From Actinoplanes sp. N902-109 (GTDB lineage: Bacteria > Actinomycetota > Actinomycetes > Mycobacteriales > Micromonosporaceae): a DNA stretch of 64,000 nucleotides. Each line of letters begins with the position of its first letter. The stretch's first letter is position 1. The DNA lies in the NCBI RefSeq assembly GCF_000389965.1, contig NC_021191.1:1737501-1801500 (forward strand). Direction: 5' to 3'. A model generated the notes under the pieces. The model saw nothing but the letters and a program-made list of their open reading frames with translations, ran no database searches and was not told the origin of the DNA. Shown piece by piece: positions 50,739-57,970 of the stretch. The translations under genes were made by a program, and so were the position numbers.

Positions 50739-52342
50739 TGCGGTGCCGCGGGTGGCCGGATCCAGCGGGGGTGCCGTTCGGTGATTTGGTGGGCCAGGTC
50801 CCGGTCGAGTTCGTGCAAGGTGAGGCCGCGTTCGGCGAGCCAGCCGTGGATGCGGGGCCGCAGGCCGGTGTCGGCGCCGTGGCGGCATGGCGAGCGGTGC
50901 ATCCAGGGTGGGTCGAGGTTGAGCCGGCGGCAGCTGAGGATGACGGCTTCGCGCAAGATCGCGCTTTCGGGCCGGGTCCTGCTGGCGGTGGGGTACCAGA
51001 ACAGGTCGCTGGTGGGGGTGGCGCCTTCGGCGAGGCGGTAGGCGCGGTGCGCGGTGAGGATCGGGCGCGCGTGCGGCGGCAGGATGACCGGCTGGGTGCA
51101 GGGCTGCTCGTCGACGCCGATGTCGGCCAGTTCTTCCTGGTAGGTGAGTTCGCGGGAGTACACGGGGTGCCGGTGTCGGTGCGACGGCCGCGGGCGCAGG
51201 GTGCCGGCGTCGTCGGACAGGTCGCCGATCTGCCAGCAGGACAGGTAGGCGGCGCCCTTGTTGAGGTGCAGCGACAGGGCGGTCACCGCGGTGTGATCGG
51301 TGCGGGGCAGGGCGGTGAGGTTGGTGACGAGCTGCTCGGTGAGGGTGCCGGGGAGCCGTTCGGCGGGGTCGGGGCCGAGCCGGGCCGGGTTCCACCGCAG
51401 CAGCAGGCCGTGGCCGAACAGGGTGGCCTGGGTGGCGCGTAACCGGATCACCGCGGCCGGGGCGGGGTGCGGGCCGAGGTGGACGTCGCGCAGCCACGCG
51501 GCCATCGGCTGGGCGATGTCGTCGAGCGTCGGCGGCCGGCCGGTGAGGTGGGGTAGCTGCTGGCGGATCCAGGCGTCGGTGGTGTCCGCGGCGTGGCAGT
51601 ACAGCGCGTCGACGCGGGCGTAGTCGCGGCGCGACAACAGCCGGTGGCAGGCGGCGCGGAAGGTGGTGAAGTCGGCGGCCGGCAGCGCCGGCCAGGGGCC
51701 GGTGTCGTCGCCCGGGCCCGGGATCCGGTGGTGCTGGTACGGCGTGGTGACGAGCACGAGCAGCTCGTCGAGGTCGGCCGGGTAGAGCAGCGCGACGTTG
51801 CGGTCGGCGGCGGCCAGCGCGGCGAGCGTGTCGGCGGCGCCGGTGTCGGCGCTCCACATCAGCCACAGCCGGGCCCCGGCCGCGGCGGTCAGAGCCGCGA
51901 GGTCGGCGACGATCGCTGCGGGCAGGTCGTGGACCCGGTCGACGAGCAGCTCGGTGACGCGGTGGCCATGCATCCAGGCCTGCGCGAGGCGCCACACCTG
52001 GTTGCTGAGCCGGTTGCCCTTCTTGCGCAGCAGCTCGGGGTTGATCCCGAGCGCGGTGAGCAGGTCCAGTCCCATGATCGTCGGGATGCCACCGCCGGGG
52101 GTGGGCCGCACGACGATCCGGCCGTGTTCGGGCTGGTGCAGTCTGGCCAGCAGGGCGACGGTCGCCGCGTGGTCACGGCGGTTGTCGACCAGCAGCACCT
52201 GCGGGGCGCCCGGGTCGCGCGGCGCGGTGCGGATGCGCCGGATCGCTTCGCTGTAGGAGTGGAAGCCGGAGAGATCCGGAGCCAGCGGCGCGAGCCGGGG
52301 CCCGGCGAGGGCGAGCGCCGCCCAGTCCGTGGTGGGGGCCAT
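50735..52342 (-). CDS. Unknown 535-residue transposon protein in the tniQ position
   Basis: Starts at ATG 52342 inside the tniB stop codon (ATGA) and overlaps the next gene by 4 bp, so it is part of the same translational unit. The N-terminal 200 residues look like an alpha/beta fold without a Walker A (QVLLVDNRRDHAATVALLARLH, RVTELLVDRVHDLP, RLWLMWSADTGAADTL, LLYPADLDELLVLVTTPY), perhaps a degenerate ATPase. The C-terminal part (LREAVILSCRRLNLDPPWMHRSPCRHGADTGLRPRIHGWLAERGLTLHELDRDL) is helical. I do not see the TniQ N-terminal motif. It may act in target choice. Confidence 0.78.
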   Translation of the reverse strand: MAPTTDWAALALAGPRLAPLAPDLSGFHSYSEAIRRIRTAPRDPGAPQVLLVDNRRDHAATVALLARLHQPEHGRIVVRPTPGGGIPTIMGLDLLTALGINPELLRKKGNRLSNQVWRLAQAWMHGHRVTELLVDRVHDLPAAIVADLAALTAAAGARLWLMWSADTGAADTLAALAAADRNVALLYPADLDELLVLVTTPYQHHRIPGPGDDTGPWPALPAADFTTFRAACHRLLSRRDYARVDALYCHAADTTDAWIRQQLPHLTGRPPTLDDIAQPMAAWLRDVHLGPHPAPAAVIRLRATQATLFGHGLLLRWNPARLGPDPAERLPGTLTEQLVTNLTALPRTDHTAVTALSLHLNKGAAYLSCWQIGDLSDDAGTLRPRPSHRHRHPVYSRELTYQEELADIGVDEQPCTQPVILPPHARPILTAHRAYRLAEGATPTSDLFWYPTASRTRPESAILREAVILSCRRLNLDPPWMHRSPCRHGADTGLRPRIHGWLAERGLTLHELDRDLAHQITERHPRWIRPPAAPQ

Positions 52343-53103
52343 CAGTGCAGGCCGGCGCCGAGCAGCACGTTGGCGTTGGTGACGACCTCGGTGGTGACGC
52401 CGGGCAGGGCGGCGTCGGTGCACAGCTGGGCGGCGGTGTGGGTGAAGACCGCCCAGTCGCGCATCGAGCCGTGGGCGTAGGTGTCGTCGATGGTCAGCAG
52501 CAGGTCGTCGCCGGTGTCGGCGTAGATCGGGTGATAGCTGCGCATCAGCGCCGGGATCTTGTCCTTGGGCAGCGGCTTGAACGGCAGCCTGCGGAAGATC
52601 CGCGAGCGCAGCATCGGCTCGCGGGACAGGACCTCCCAGCAGCCGTCTCCGCCGACGTAGAGCAGCGCGAACCGGGTGTCGGAGTGGTCGTGCAGGTGGC
52701 GCAGCAGTTCGATGCATTCGCCGTTGAGGCGCTGGGCCTCGTCGATGACGACCAGCCGCGGCGGCCCGGCGAGCAGCCCGACGAGGTGGCTGATCAGGTG
52801 GAAGCGGCTGCGGGAGGTCGGCGGCGGAGTGCCGGTCAGCGCGGTGACCAGCTCGGCGGCCACCCGCAGCATGGTCGGTTTGGACGGGAACGCCAGCGAG
52901 CAGGTCGACACCCGGTGGTCGCCGACGTCGCGCAGCCGTTCGAGGTTGGCCTCCACGGCGAAGGTCTTACCGACCCCAGCGGGGCCGTGGATGACGTCGG
53001 TGGCGGCGTTGGCGACCAGGTCGTCGATGATCCGGGTGGCCAGTTGGTACTGGCCGGTGACCAGAGTGTTGGCCCCTTGCAGACCGAGGAAGTGCCCGGG
53101 CAT
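52342..53103 (-). CDS. tniB: TniB/TnsC-like AAA+ ATPase
   Basis: 253 residues: Walker A HGPAGVGKT (39-47), Walker B RLVVIDEAQR (116-125) and a sensor region ALLYVGGDGCWEVLSREPMLRSRIFRRLPF. This is the regulator ATPase of Mu/Tn7/Tn5053 transposition, which loads on target DNA and activates the transposase. It begins within the tniA stop codon. The short length (250 residues) fits TniB rather than the 550-residue TnsC. Confidence 0.9.
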   Translation of the reverse strand: MPGHFLGLQGANTLVTGQYQLATRIIDDLVANAATDVIHGPAGVGKTFAVEANLERLRDVGDHRVSTCSLAFPSKPTMLRVAAELVTALTGTPPPTSRSRFHLISHLVGLLAGPPRLVVIDEAQRLNGECIELLRHLHDHSDTRFALLYVGGDGCWEVLSREPMLRSRIFRRLPFKPLPKDKIPALMRSYHPIYADTGDDLLLTIDDTYAHGSMRDWAVFTHTAAQLCTDAALPGVTTEVVTNANVLLGAGLH

Positions 53104-54722
53104 CAGCGTCCGTTCTCGTCGGTGGGCTTCGGATAGGTCTGCCCGGGTGGTAGCGCGTACGGCTCAACCAGCCCGAGCAGGCTGGTCGACGCGCGGCGGC
53201 GCAGCGCCTCGTCGTCGCGGCGCCGGCCGGCGCGGTCGGCGTCGGCGCGAGCGACCAGGTTCGTCTGCGTCTCGCCGGTCTGGCCGTCCGACAGCGGCGC
53301 GAGCACGGTCCGGGCCCGCCGGCTGGCCCGCCGCCGCGCGGCGGCGAGCTGTTTGGCTTCGTCCTTGGCGTGCCGGCGGAACTCGTCGCGCTGAGCGTCG
53401 GTGAGCTGGCCCTGCGGATGGGCGGTGCACAGGTGCTCGCCGCCGGCGTACACCTCGATCTGCCGGTCGTCGTGCGGCATGTAGCGGATCTGCACGACCT
53501 GCCCGCCGCGGCCGTGCAGTTCGGGCGCGGTGTAGTCGAGCTTGTTGTGCCGGATCCCGTACGGGCCGACCTTCTTGTCCTCGCCGGCCAGCAGCAGATG
53601 CCGCAGCAGCCGCTCGTCGACGCGGTGCAGCGCGGTCGGGTCCTCGTTCCAGGCATGCAGCGGGGTCAGGCCGCCGATCATCGAGTGCGGCCGTTCGGTG
53701 TTGTACCAGGCCACCCAGGGGGCGAAGTAGTCGGAGACGAACCGCTCCAGGCGCATCGGCCGGACCGCCGCGGTGTCGGCGGTCTCGCGGTCGCGGGCCC
53801 GGTCGGACAGCGGCCCGTGCAGCCGGCCGGCGGCGTCGCGCGGGCCGCGGGTGTAGCCGGGCAGCCCGCCGAGCAGGGTCTGCTCGATGGTCCGGTGGAT
53901 CCGCTCGATCTTGCCCTTGAGGTGCGGGGTGAACCCGGGCAGCCGGTGCTGGCCGACGACCAGCGCGGCGAGGGCGTCGGTGACCGCCGCGGCGGCGAAC
54001 TCGAGTCCCCGGTCGATGCGGGTGTGCGCGGGCACCGCCCCGAACGGGCCCCGCTGCGGGTCGTGGGTCAACGCCATCCGCAGGGCGGTCAGCACGGTGG
54101 CCGTGGACGGGTTCAGGGTGATCGCCCAGCCCAGCAGCGCCCGGGTGCCGTCGTCGATGACGCTGGTCAGCCATGGCTGGACGGCGCCGCCGCGGCGCGG
54201 CAACAGCAGGATCGGCAGCTGCTTGTGGTCGAGCTCCCACACCTGGTTGCGGGGCGTCCAGGGCCGCTGCAGGTACGCGGCGGCGGCCCGCCGGCCGGCC
54301 TCGCCGGTCTTCCAGTACGCCCGCTCACCCGGGGTCATCTGCTCGGCGAACGCGCGTTGCAGGGTGCGCAGCGCCACCGGCGCCGCACCGGTCCAGCCGT
54401 CGATCAGGAACGGCGGCACCGGCACGCCGGCCGCCCGGGTCTCGCCGGCGAGCACCGCGGCCCGGGCCCGGGCCAGCGCGGTGACGTTGCCGCGGAAGTA
54501 CGCGTACGCCTCCCGGTCGGTGTCGCTGAGCTGGTGCCACTCCGGCCGGACGGCCCGTTGCTGGTCGCCGCGTTGCAGCCAGCGGCGCACGGTGCGCTCG
54601 TCGACGCCGTGCCCGGCCGCGGCCAGGCGCACGTGCTCGCCGCTCAGCGTCCCGGCCTCGCGCAGTTGCAGCAGGCGGGCCACCGTCGCCGCCCGCTGCT
54701 GGGCGGGGACCTGCCGGCTCAT
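53103..54722 (-). CDS. tniA: TniA/TnsB-like DDE transposase
   Basis: 539 residues. The N-terminal HTH (ATVARLLQLREAGTLSGEHVRLAAAGHGVDERTVRRWLQRG) binds the ends, and the rve core has Asp165 (WELDHKQLP), Asp237 (RIDRGLEF) and Glu273 (GKIERIHRTIE), a DD35E spacing. Then come the Mu-type beta-barrel (YMPHDDRQIEVYAGGEHLCTAH) and a basic C-terminal tail thought to contact the ATPase. It performs strand transfer. It is coupled to tniB, with one base shared at 53103. Confidence 0.92.
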   Translation of the reverse strand: MSRQVPAQQRAATVARLLQLREAGTLSGEHVRLAAAGHGVDERTVRRWLQRGDQQRAVRPEWHQLSDTDREAYAYFRGNVTALARARAAVLAGETRAAGVPVPPFLIDGWTGAAPVALRTLQRAFAEQMTPGERAYWKTGEAGRRAAAAYLQRPWTPRNQVWELDHKQLPILLLPRRGGAVQPWLTSVIDDGTRALLGWAITLNPSTATVLTALRMALTHDPQRGPFGAVPAHTRIDRGLEFAAAAVTDALAALVVGQHRLPGFTPHLKGKIERIHRTIEQTLLGGLPGYTRGPRDAAGRLHGPLSDRARDRETADTAAVRPMRLERFVSDYFAPWVAWYNTERPHSMIGGLTPLHAWNEDPTALHRVDERLLRHLLLAGEDKKVGPYGIRHNKLDYTAPELHGRGGQVVQIRYMPHDDRQIEVYAGGEHLCTAHPQGQLTDAQRDEFRRHAKDEAKQLAAARRRASRRARTVLAPLSDGQTGETQTNLVARADADRAGRRRDDEALRRRASTSLLGLVEPYALPPGQTYPKPTDENGR

Positions 54723-54731
54723 GAGCGGCTG

Positions 54732-54929
54732 CTACCGGTTCCGCGGGGTGCGGCGGTTCTTCACCGCCCAGAACAGGTTGCCCGCGCACACCAGCGCGCA
54801 GGCGCCGAAGGTGACCGGCGGCCACCACGCCCCGCCCGGGGTCCACCAGGAGGCCAGTGCCAGCCAGGCGAATACGATCAGCAGTACCGTCCAGCCGATC
54901 ACGAACCACGGCACCCGTCGACCGGCCAC
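54732..54929 (-). CDS. Small two-helix membrane protein at the head of the tni operon
   Basis: 65 residues from GTG 54929 (GGGAGG upstream). Two hydrophobic helices (VPWFVIGWTVLLIVFAWLALASWW and PVTFGACALVCAGNLFWAV) and a basic tail (KNRRTPRNR). It ends 9 bp before the transposase start, so it is likely co-transcribed. No function is known, and a membrane protein is unusual in a transposition operon. Confidence 0.6.
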   Translation of the reverse strand: MAGRRVPWFVIGWTVLLIVFAWLALASWWTPGGAWWPPVTFGACALVCAGNLFWAVKNRRTPRNR

Positions 54930-55044
54930 ATGCCCTCCCCAGGGCTCGTCACGGAGGCTCGCGGTAGGAGCCGGGCTGTGCGAAAACACGAACGGCCAAC
55001 CGGACACAGAGATCCACAAGCGACTGTCTGCGGCGGTCGAGGCG

Positions 55045-55110
55045 AACCCTATTCAGAAAACCGTCAGAAAATCAACGTTCGGTATACCGGGCTCAGCGAC
55101 GGACGAACCG
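55045..55110. promoter_or_regulatory. Candidate resolvase res region
   Basis: Between the divergent tni operon and the resolvase lies AT-richer DNA with a repeated CAGAAAA and a perfect palindrome CGGTATACCG (55080-55089) centred on TA, the dinucleotide at which serine resolvases cut. The placement fits a res site, but the subsites are not clearly resolved. Confidence 0.4.
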
Positions 55111-55123
55111 TACAGTCATGGCC

Positions 55124-55693
55124 ATGACGGCGATCGGATACGCCCGCGTCTCCACCCGCGAGCAGAGCCCGGCCCTGCAACACGACGCCCTGACCGCGGC
55201 CGGCTGCGCCCGCGTGTTCACCGACGTCGCCTCCGGCGCTCGCGCCGACCGGCCGCAACTCGCCGCGGTCCTGGACTACCTGCGCCCCGGCGACGTGCTG
55301 GTCGTGTGGCAGCTCGACCGGCTCGGCCGCAACATGCGCCACCTGATCGACACCGTCAACGCGCTGCACGAACGCGACGTGCAGTTCCGGTCGCTGCGGG
55401 AGAACATCGACACCACGACCGCCGCGGGCCGGCTGGTCTTCCACGTCTTCGCCGCTCTCGCCGAGTTCGAGCGCGACCTGCTGCGCGAGCGCACCAGCGC
55501 CGGCCTGGAAGCGATCGCCTCACGCCGGGCCCGCGGCCGCCGCGGCGGCCGGCCCCGCAAGATGACCCCGGAGAAGATCGCCGTCGCCCGGCAGATGTAC
55601 GCCTCGCAGACCTTCACCGTCGACCAGATCGCCCGCACCCTCGGCGTCACCCGCGGCACCGTCTACGCCCACCTCGACCGCGCCGCCGCCTGA
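55124..55693 (+). CDS. Serine resolvase/invertase (TniR-like)
   Basis: 189 residues from ATG 55124, which lies 7 nt after a TACAGT hexamer; ATG 55118 is an alternative. It has the catalytic Ser in GYARVSTREQ, VWQLDRLGRNMRHLI, and the E-helix AALAEFERDLLRERTSAGL. The C-terminal HTH is TVDQIARTLGVTRGTVYAHLDR. It should resolve cointegrates left by replicative transposition, as TniR does in Tn5053. Confidence 0.93.
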   Translation: MTAIGYARVSTREQSPALQHDALTAAGCARVFTDVASGARADRPQLAAVLDYLRPGDVLVVWQLDRLGRNMRHLIDTVNALHERDVQFRSLRENIDTTTAAGRLVFHVFAALAEFERDLLRERTSAGLEAIASRRARGRRGGRPRKMTPEKIAVARQMYASQTFTVDQIARTLGVTRGTVYAHLDRAAA

Positions 55694-55720
55694 CCCCCGC
55701 GCTTGCTGAAGGACCCCTCG

Positions 55721-56141
55721 ATGTCGACGCCCCGCCTGCACCTGACCTGCTGCCTGTGCCGCAAACCGATCCCGCAGAACGCCGACGTCTACGCCCTGGA
55801 CCACGAATGGCAGCGCCGCTACCCCGCAGATGGTCGGCACTCTGGCGTGCGGCACGTGCGCGACGGCCAGCACCTTCTTCTTCAGGTGCCGCGACACACG
55901 CGACGACGCGTACGTGCCCGGCCACCTGCCGGCCGAACGCGACGTTCGTGACTTCGACTCCTGGTCCCACATCGCCGCCCAGGGCACACAAACCGCCCTG
56001 ACCTACGACTACCCCTGGTCGGCGGTGCAACAAGGCGCCCAGGACTGGCTGCGCCACGTCGTGCAACGACCGCGGCTCAACGCCGAGGTCGGCGCTCGGA
56101 TCCAGGAGGCGCTGCATCGCTGGGACACCACCGCTCGGTGA
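55721..56141 (+). CDS. Cys-rich cargo protein with one frameshift
   Basis: Starts at ATG 55721 with AAGGA 9 nt upstream. Frame one gives LTCCLCRKPIPQNADVYALDHEWQRRYP; after a CCCC run at about 55822 the next frame continues QMVGTLACGTCATASTFFFRCRDTRDDAYVPGHLPAERDVRDFDSW..HIAAQGTQTALTYDYPWSAV. Removing one C restores a 139-residue protein with CCLC and CGTC pairs, probably one zinc site. A sequencing error or true slippage is possible. I know no family. Confidence 0.6.
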
Positions 56142-56166
56142 CGACGATCTCCGGAAGGGCATCAAC

Positions 56167-56466
56167 GTGCAGGACTGGATCTACCCCGTTCTCCTCGATG
56201 GCTGGGACCAGCAGAGCATCTGGGGCTGGGACTCCGGAATGAGCTGCTACTTCGCGCAGCTCACCCGCAACGGCAACTCCGACGACAACGGCCCCGACGT
56301 GTGGATCACCCCGCCCGCCTGGCCCGCCATGCAACTGCCCGACACGCTCGCCCAAGCCATCGCCCGGGCGACCGGAGCCGATCTAGCGACGGTGAGCGCG
56401 GCCATGAACGACAGCCTCGATGAGGACGGCAAGATCCATCGCATCCTCGATGGCAACCGCCGATGA
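56167..56466 (+). CDS. Small acidic cargo protein of unknown function
   Basis: 99 residues from GTG 56167 with GGAAGG upstream. The start is Trp-rich (MQDWIYPVLLDGWDQQSIWGWDSGMSCYFAQLTRNG), followed by PDVWITPPAWPAM and a helical end. The pattern of Trp/Tyr with YFAQL is reminiscent of small phage or plasmid accessory proteins, but I cannot name it. It overlaps the next gene by 4 bp (ATGA). Confidence 0.65.
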   Translation: MQDWIYPVLLDGWDQQSIWGWDSGMSCYFAQLTRNGNSDDNGPDVWITPPAWPAMQLPDTLAQAIARATGADLATVSAAMNDSLDEDGKIHRILDGNRR

Positions 56467-56897
56467 CCGTCCCGCCACCCGCAGGTGAGACGGTCAAGGT
56501 CACCGTCCGCGGGCTCACCATGAGCTGCTGGAAATGTCATCAACCGACCACCGTGGTCGTCGGCCTGCACCTCGCGTCCGCCGTCGACGGTGACCTGATC
56601 ACCTGCGACGACGAACAGGCCCTGGCCACCGCTGTCGAACTGCTGAGCGCGACCGGCAACGTCGGCCTGACCCGGCCGATCAAAGTCCGCACCAGCAGGA
56701 CGGCCCGCACGACCAGCCTGACCAACGGCTGCCAGCACTGCGACGCCCTGCAGGGCAACTTCTTCATCTACCACGAAGAACTCATGGAAGTACGGTCCGC
56801 CAACGGGACCGACGGCCTGGACCACCTCGCCGACGCCGACCTACCCACCGAGCAGTGGCAACAACTGCACCGCCGCTGGAGCACCGGCGAACCATGA
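56463..56897 (+). CDS. Cargo protein with paired CxxC motifs
   Basis: 144 residues from ATG 56463. KVTVRGLTMSCWKCHQPTTVVVGLHL holds the first CxxC and LTNGCQHCDALQGNFFIYHEELMEV the second, about 60 residues apart, consistent with one treble-clef or ribbon zinc site around a small beta domain. A similar Cys-rich layout occurs in the gene at 55721. It ends 14 bp before the right transposon repeat. Confidence 0.68.
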   Translation: MTVPPPAGETVKVTVRGLTMSCWKCHQPTTVVVGLHLASAVDGDLITCDDEQALATAVELLSATGNVGLTRPIKVRTSRTARTTSLTNGCQHCDALQGNFFIYHEELMEVRSANGTDGLDHLADADLPTEQWQQLHRRWSTGEP

Positions 56898-56911
56898 CGA
56901 CCTCCGGCCGC

Positions 56912-56941
56912 CCGGACATTTACCGGACGCATCGAAGGACA
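56912..56941 (-). repeat. Right terminal inverted repeat
   Basis: Reverse complement begins TGTCC outside and ends AAATGTCCGG inside; 23 of 30 match the left repeat. The outer TGT is the usual first triplet of Tn7/Tn5053-type ends. Confidence 0.75.
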
Positions 56942-57040
56942 GGAACGTGGCGTAGCCAGGACATTCTGCTGGCGCTCAACATGGTCGCCACGAAGCGGAT
57001 CATGGTCCGTGCTACCTGGTCAAGCGACTATAGTCCCGGG

Positions 57041-57355
57041 TTAATGGAAGAACTTGAGGCCTGCGACGCCGGCCACCACCAGGAACAGCGACAACAGCCG
57101 GGGGAGGGACGCCGATTCGCCGAGGAAAGAGATGCCGATCACTGCGGTGAGGGCCGCTCCGATGCCGACCCAGACCGCATAGCCGGTGCCGATCGGGATC
57201 GTGCGCAGCGCGTAGCTGAGGCCGATCATGCTCAGCACGGCGGCCACCGCGAAGGTCACCGAGGGCCACAGGCGGGTGAACATCGCGCTGCGGTCGAGGG
57301 CGATGGCCCAGACGGCTTCGAGCATGCCGGAGATGATGAGGACGAGCCACGACAT
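57041..57355 (-). CDS. gdx: SMR-family guanidinium exporter (Gdx/SugE)
   Basis: 104 residues with four membrane helices. The essential Glu is in SGMLEAVWAIALDRS (Glu13), and the second half has RTIPIGTGYAVWVGIGAALTAVIGISFLGE, the SugE/Gdx pattern rather than the EmrE drug-export type. A guanidine-III riboswitch directly upstream supports guanidinium as the substrate. The protein works as an antiparallel dimer exchanging guanidinium for protons. Confidence 0.93.
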   Translation of the reverse strand: MSWLVLIISGMLEAVWAIALDRSAMFTRLWPSVTFAVAAVLSMIGLSYALRTIPIGTGYAVWVGIGAALTAVIGISFLGESASLPRLLSLFLVVAGVAGLKFFH

Positions 57356-57375
57356 GACAGACCACCCTTGGTGCA

Positions 57376-57413
57376 GTCGTCTTGTCGGGCCGGGTACGAC
57401 GGCGCTCGTCCGG
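57376..57413 (-). promoter_or_regulatory. Guanidine-III riboswitch (ykkC-III)
   Basis: On the minus strand the conserved pieces CCGGACGAG, GTACCCGG and GACAAGACG occur in order and at the spacing of the ykkC-III pseudoknot. It lies just upstream of the Shine-Dalgarno AAGGGTGG and the gdx start, so it probably turns translation on when guanidine binds. Confidence 0.87.
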
Positions 57414-57447
57414 GATGTCCGCGATGCGGCATCAGCCCCAGCCTAGC

Positions 57448-57930
57448 TCAGAACTCGAAGCCCCCGGGGCGATCGTTGCGGTCCGCGATCAGGCCGGCGA
57501 GGGAGGCCACCGCGATCTCCGCGGGCGTCTTGCTGCCGATGTTCAGCCCGACCGGGCGGTGCACCCGGGCGATCTGCTCCTCCGGCACGTTCAGCGCCCG
57601 CAGCGCCGCGAGGTGCGGGCCCTCCCGGTGCGGGTTGCCCATGATGCCGATCCAGCGGGCTTTCGTACCGAGGGCGGCCTGGAGGATCTCGCCGATCTCG
57701 GCGCGATGATGGTCGGTGAGCACGATGTCGGTGTGCTCGGTCACGCCCGCGGCCGCGAGGTCGCTGACGAAGGTGTCGCCGTGCGGTCGCGGCGGGCCCT
57801 GCAGCAGGGTGGGATCCGGCTCCACGAGGGTGCACCGGAAGCCCAGGTCCAGGCCGAAGCGCAGCAGCGCCTCGGCCACCGGGGACTCGAACACGGCGAC
57901 GAGATGGCGGGGACTCAGGTCGGCCTGCAC
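57448..57930 (-). CDS. XdhC-like Rossmann-domain protein
   Basis: 160 residues from GTG 57930. HLVAVFESPVAEALLRFGLDLGFRCTLVEPDP, DIVLTDHH, RWIGIMGN and the C-terminal HRPVGLNIGSKTPAEIAVASLAGLIADRN are the C-terminal Rossmann part of XdhC/CoxI molybdenum cofactor maturation proteins. The usual N-terminal domain is absent, so this is a single-domain version. No molybdoenzyme is in the window. It is divergent from dusB (starts 40 bp apart). Confidence 0.85.
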   Translation of the reverse strand: MQADLSPRHLVAVFESPVAEALLRFGLDLGFRCTLVEPDPTLLQGPPRPHGDTFVSDLAAAGVTEHTDIVLTDHHRAEIGEILQAALGTKARWIGIMGNPHREGPHLAALRALNVPEEQIARVHRPVGLNIGSKTPAEIAVASLAGLIADRNDRPGGFEF

Positions 57931-57970
57931 GCTTCGACTCTGCCAGATCCCGGTGTGCCATGCTCGACGG

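Larger units (their letters stand above)
48181..56941. mobile_element. Putative complete Tn5053/Tn7-like transposon, 8.8 kb
   Basis: Bounded by 30-bp imperfect terminal inverted repeats (48181-48210 and 56912-56941). Inside, in minus orientation: a small membrane protein, a DD35E transposase, an AAA+ ATPase, two unknown coupled proteins and a histidine kinase. In plus orientation: a serine resolvase and three small genes, the last ending 14 bp before the right repeat. The transposase/ATPase/resolvase set is that of tni-type elements. No clear 5-bp target duplication is seen (CTAAC on the left, GGAAC on the right). Confidence 0.75.

Noticed and set aside
50735..52342. Naming the 535-residue transposon protein TniQ
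   Set aside because: Only its position fits; I see no TniQ N-terminal motif or the zinc fingers expected of TnsD/TniQ.
53370..56001. Long plus-strand frames opposite the transposase
   Set aside because: No family features; the minus strand has a complete DD35E transposase.
48176..56946. A 5-bp target-site duplication around the transposon
   Set aside because: Flanks are CTAAC and GGAAC, which share only the last three bases; not enough to claim a duplication.
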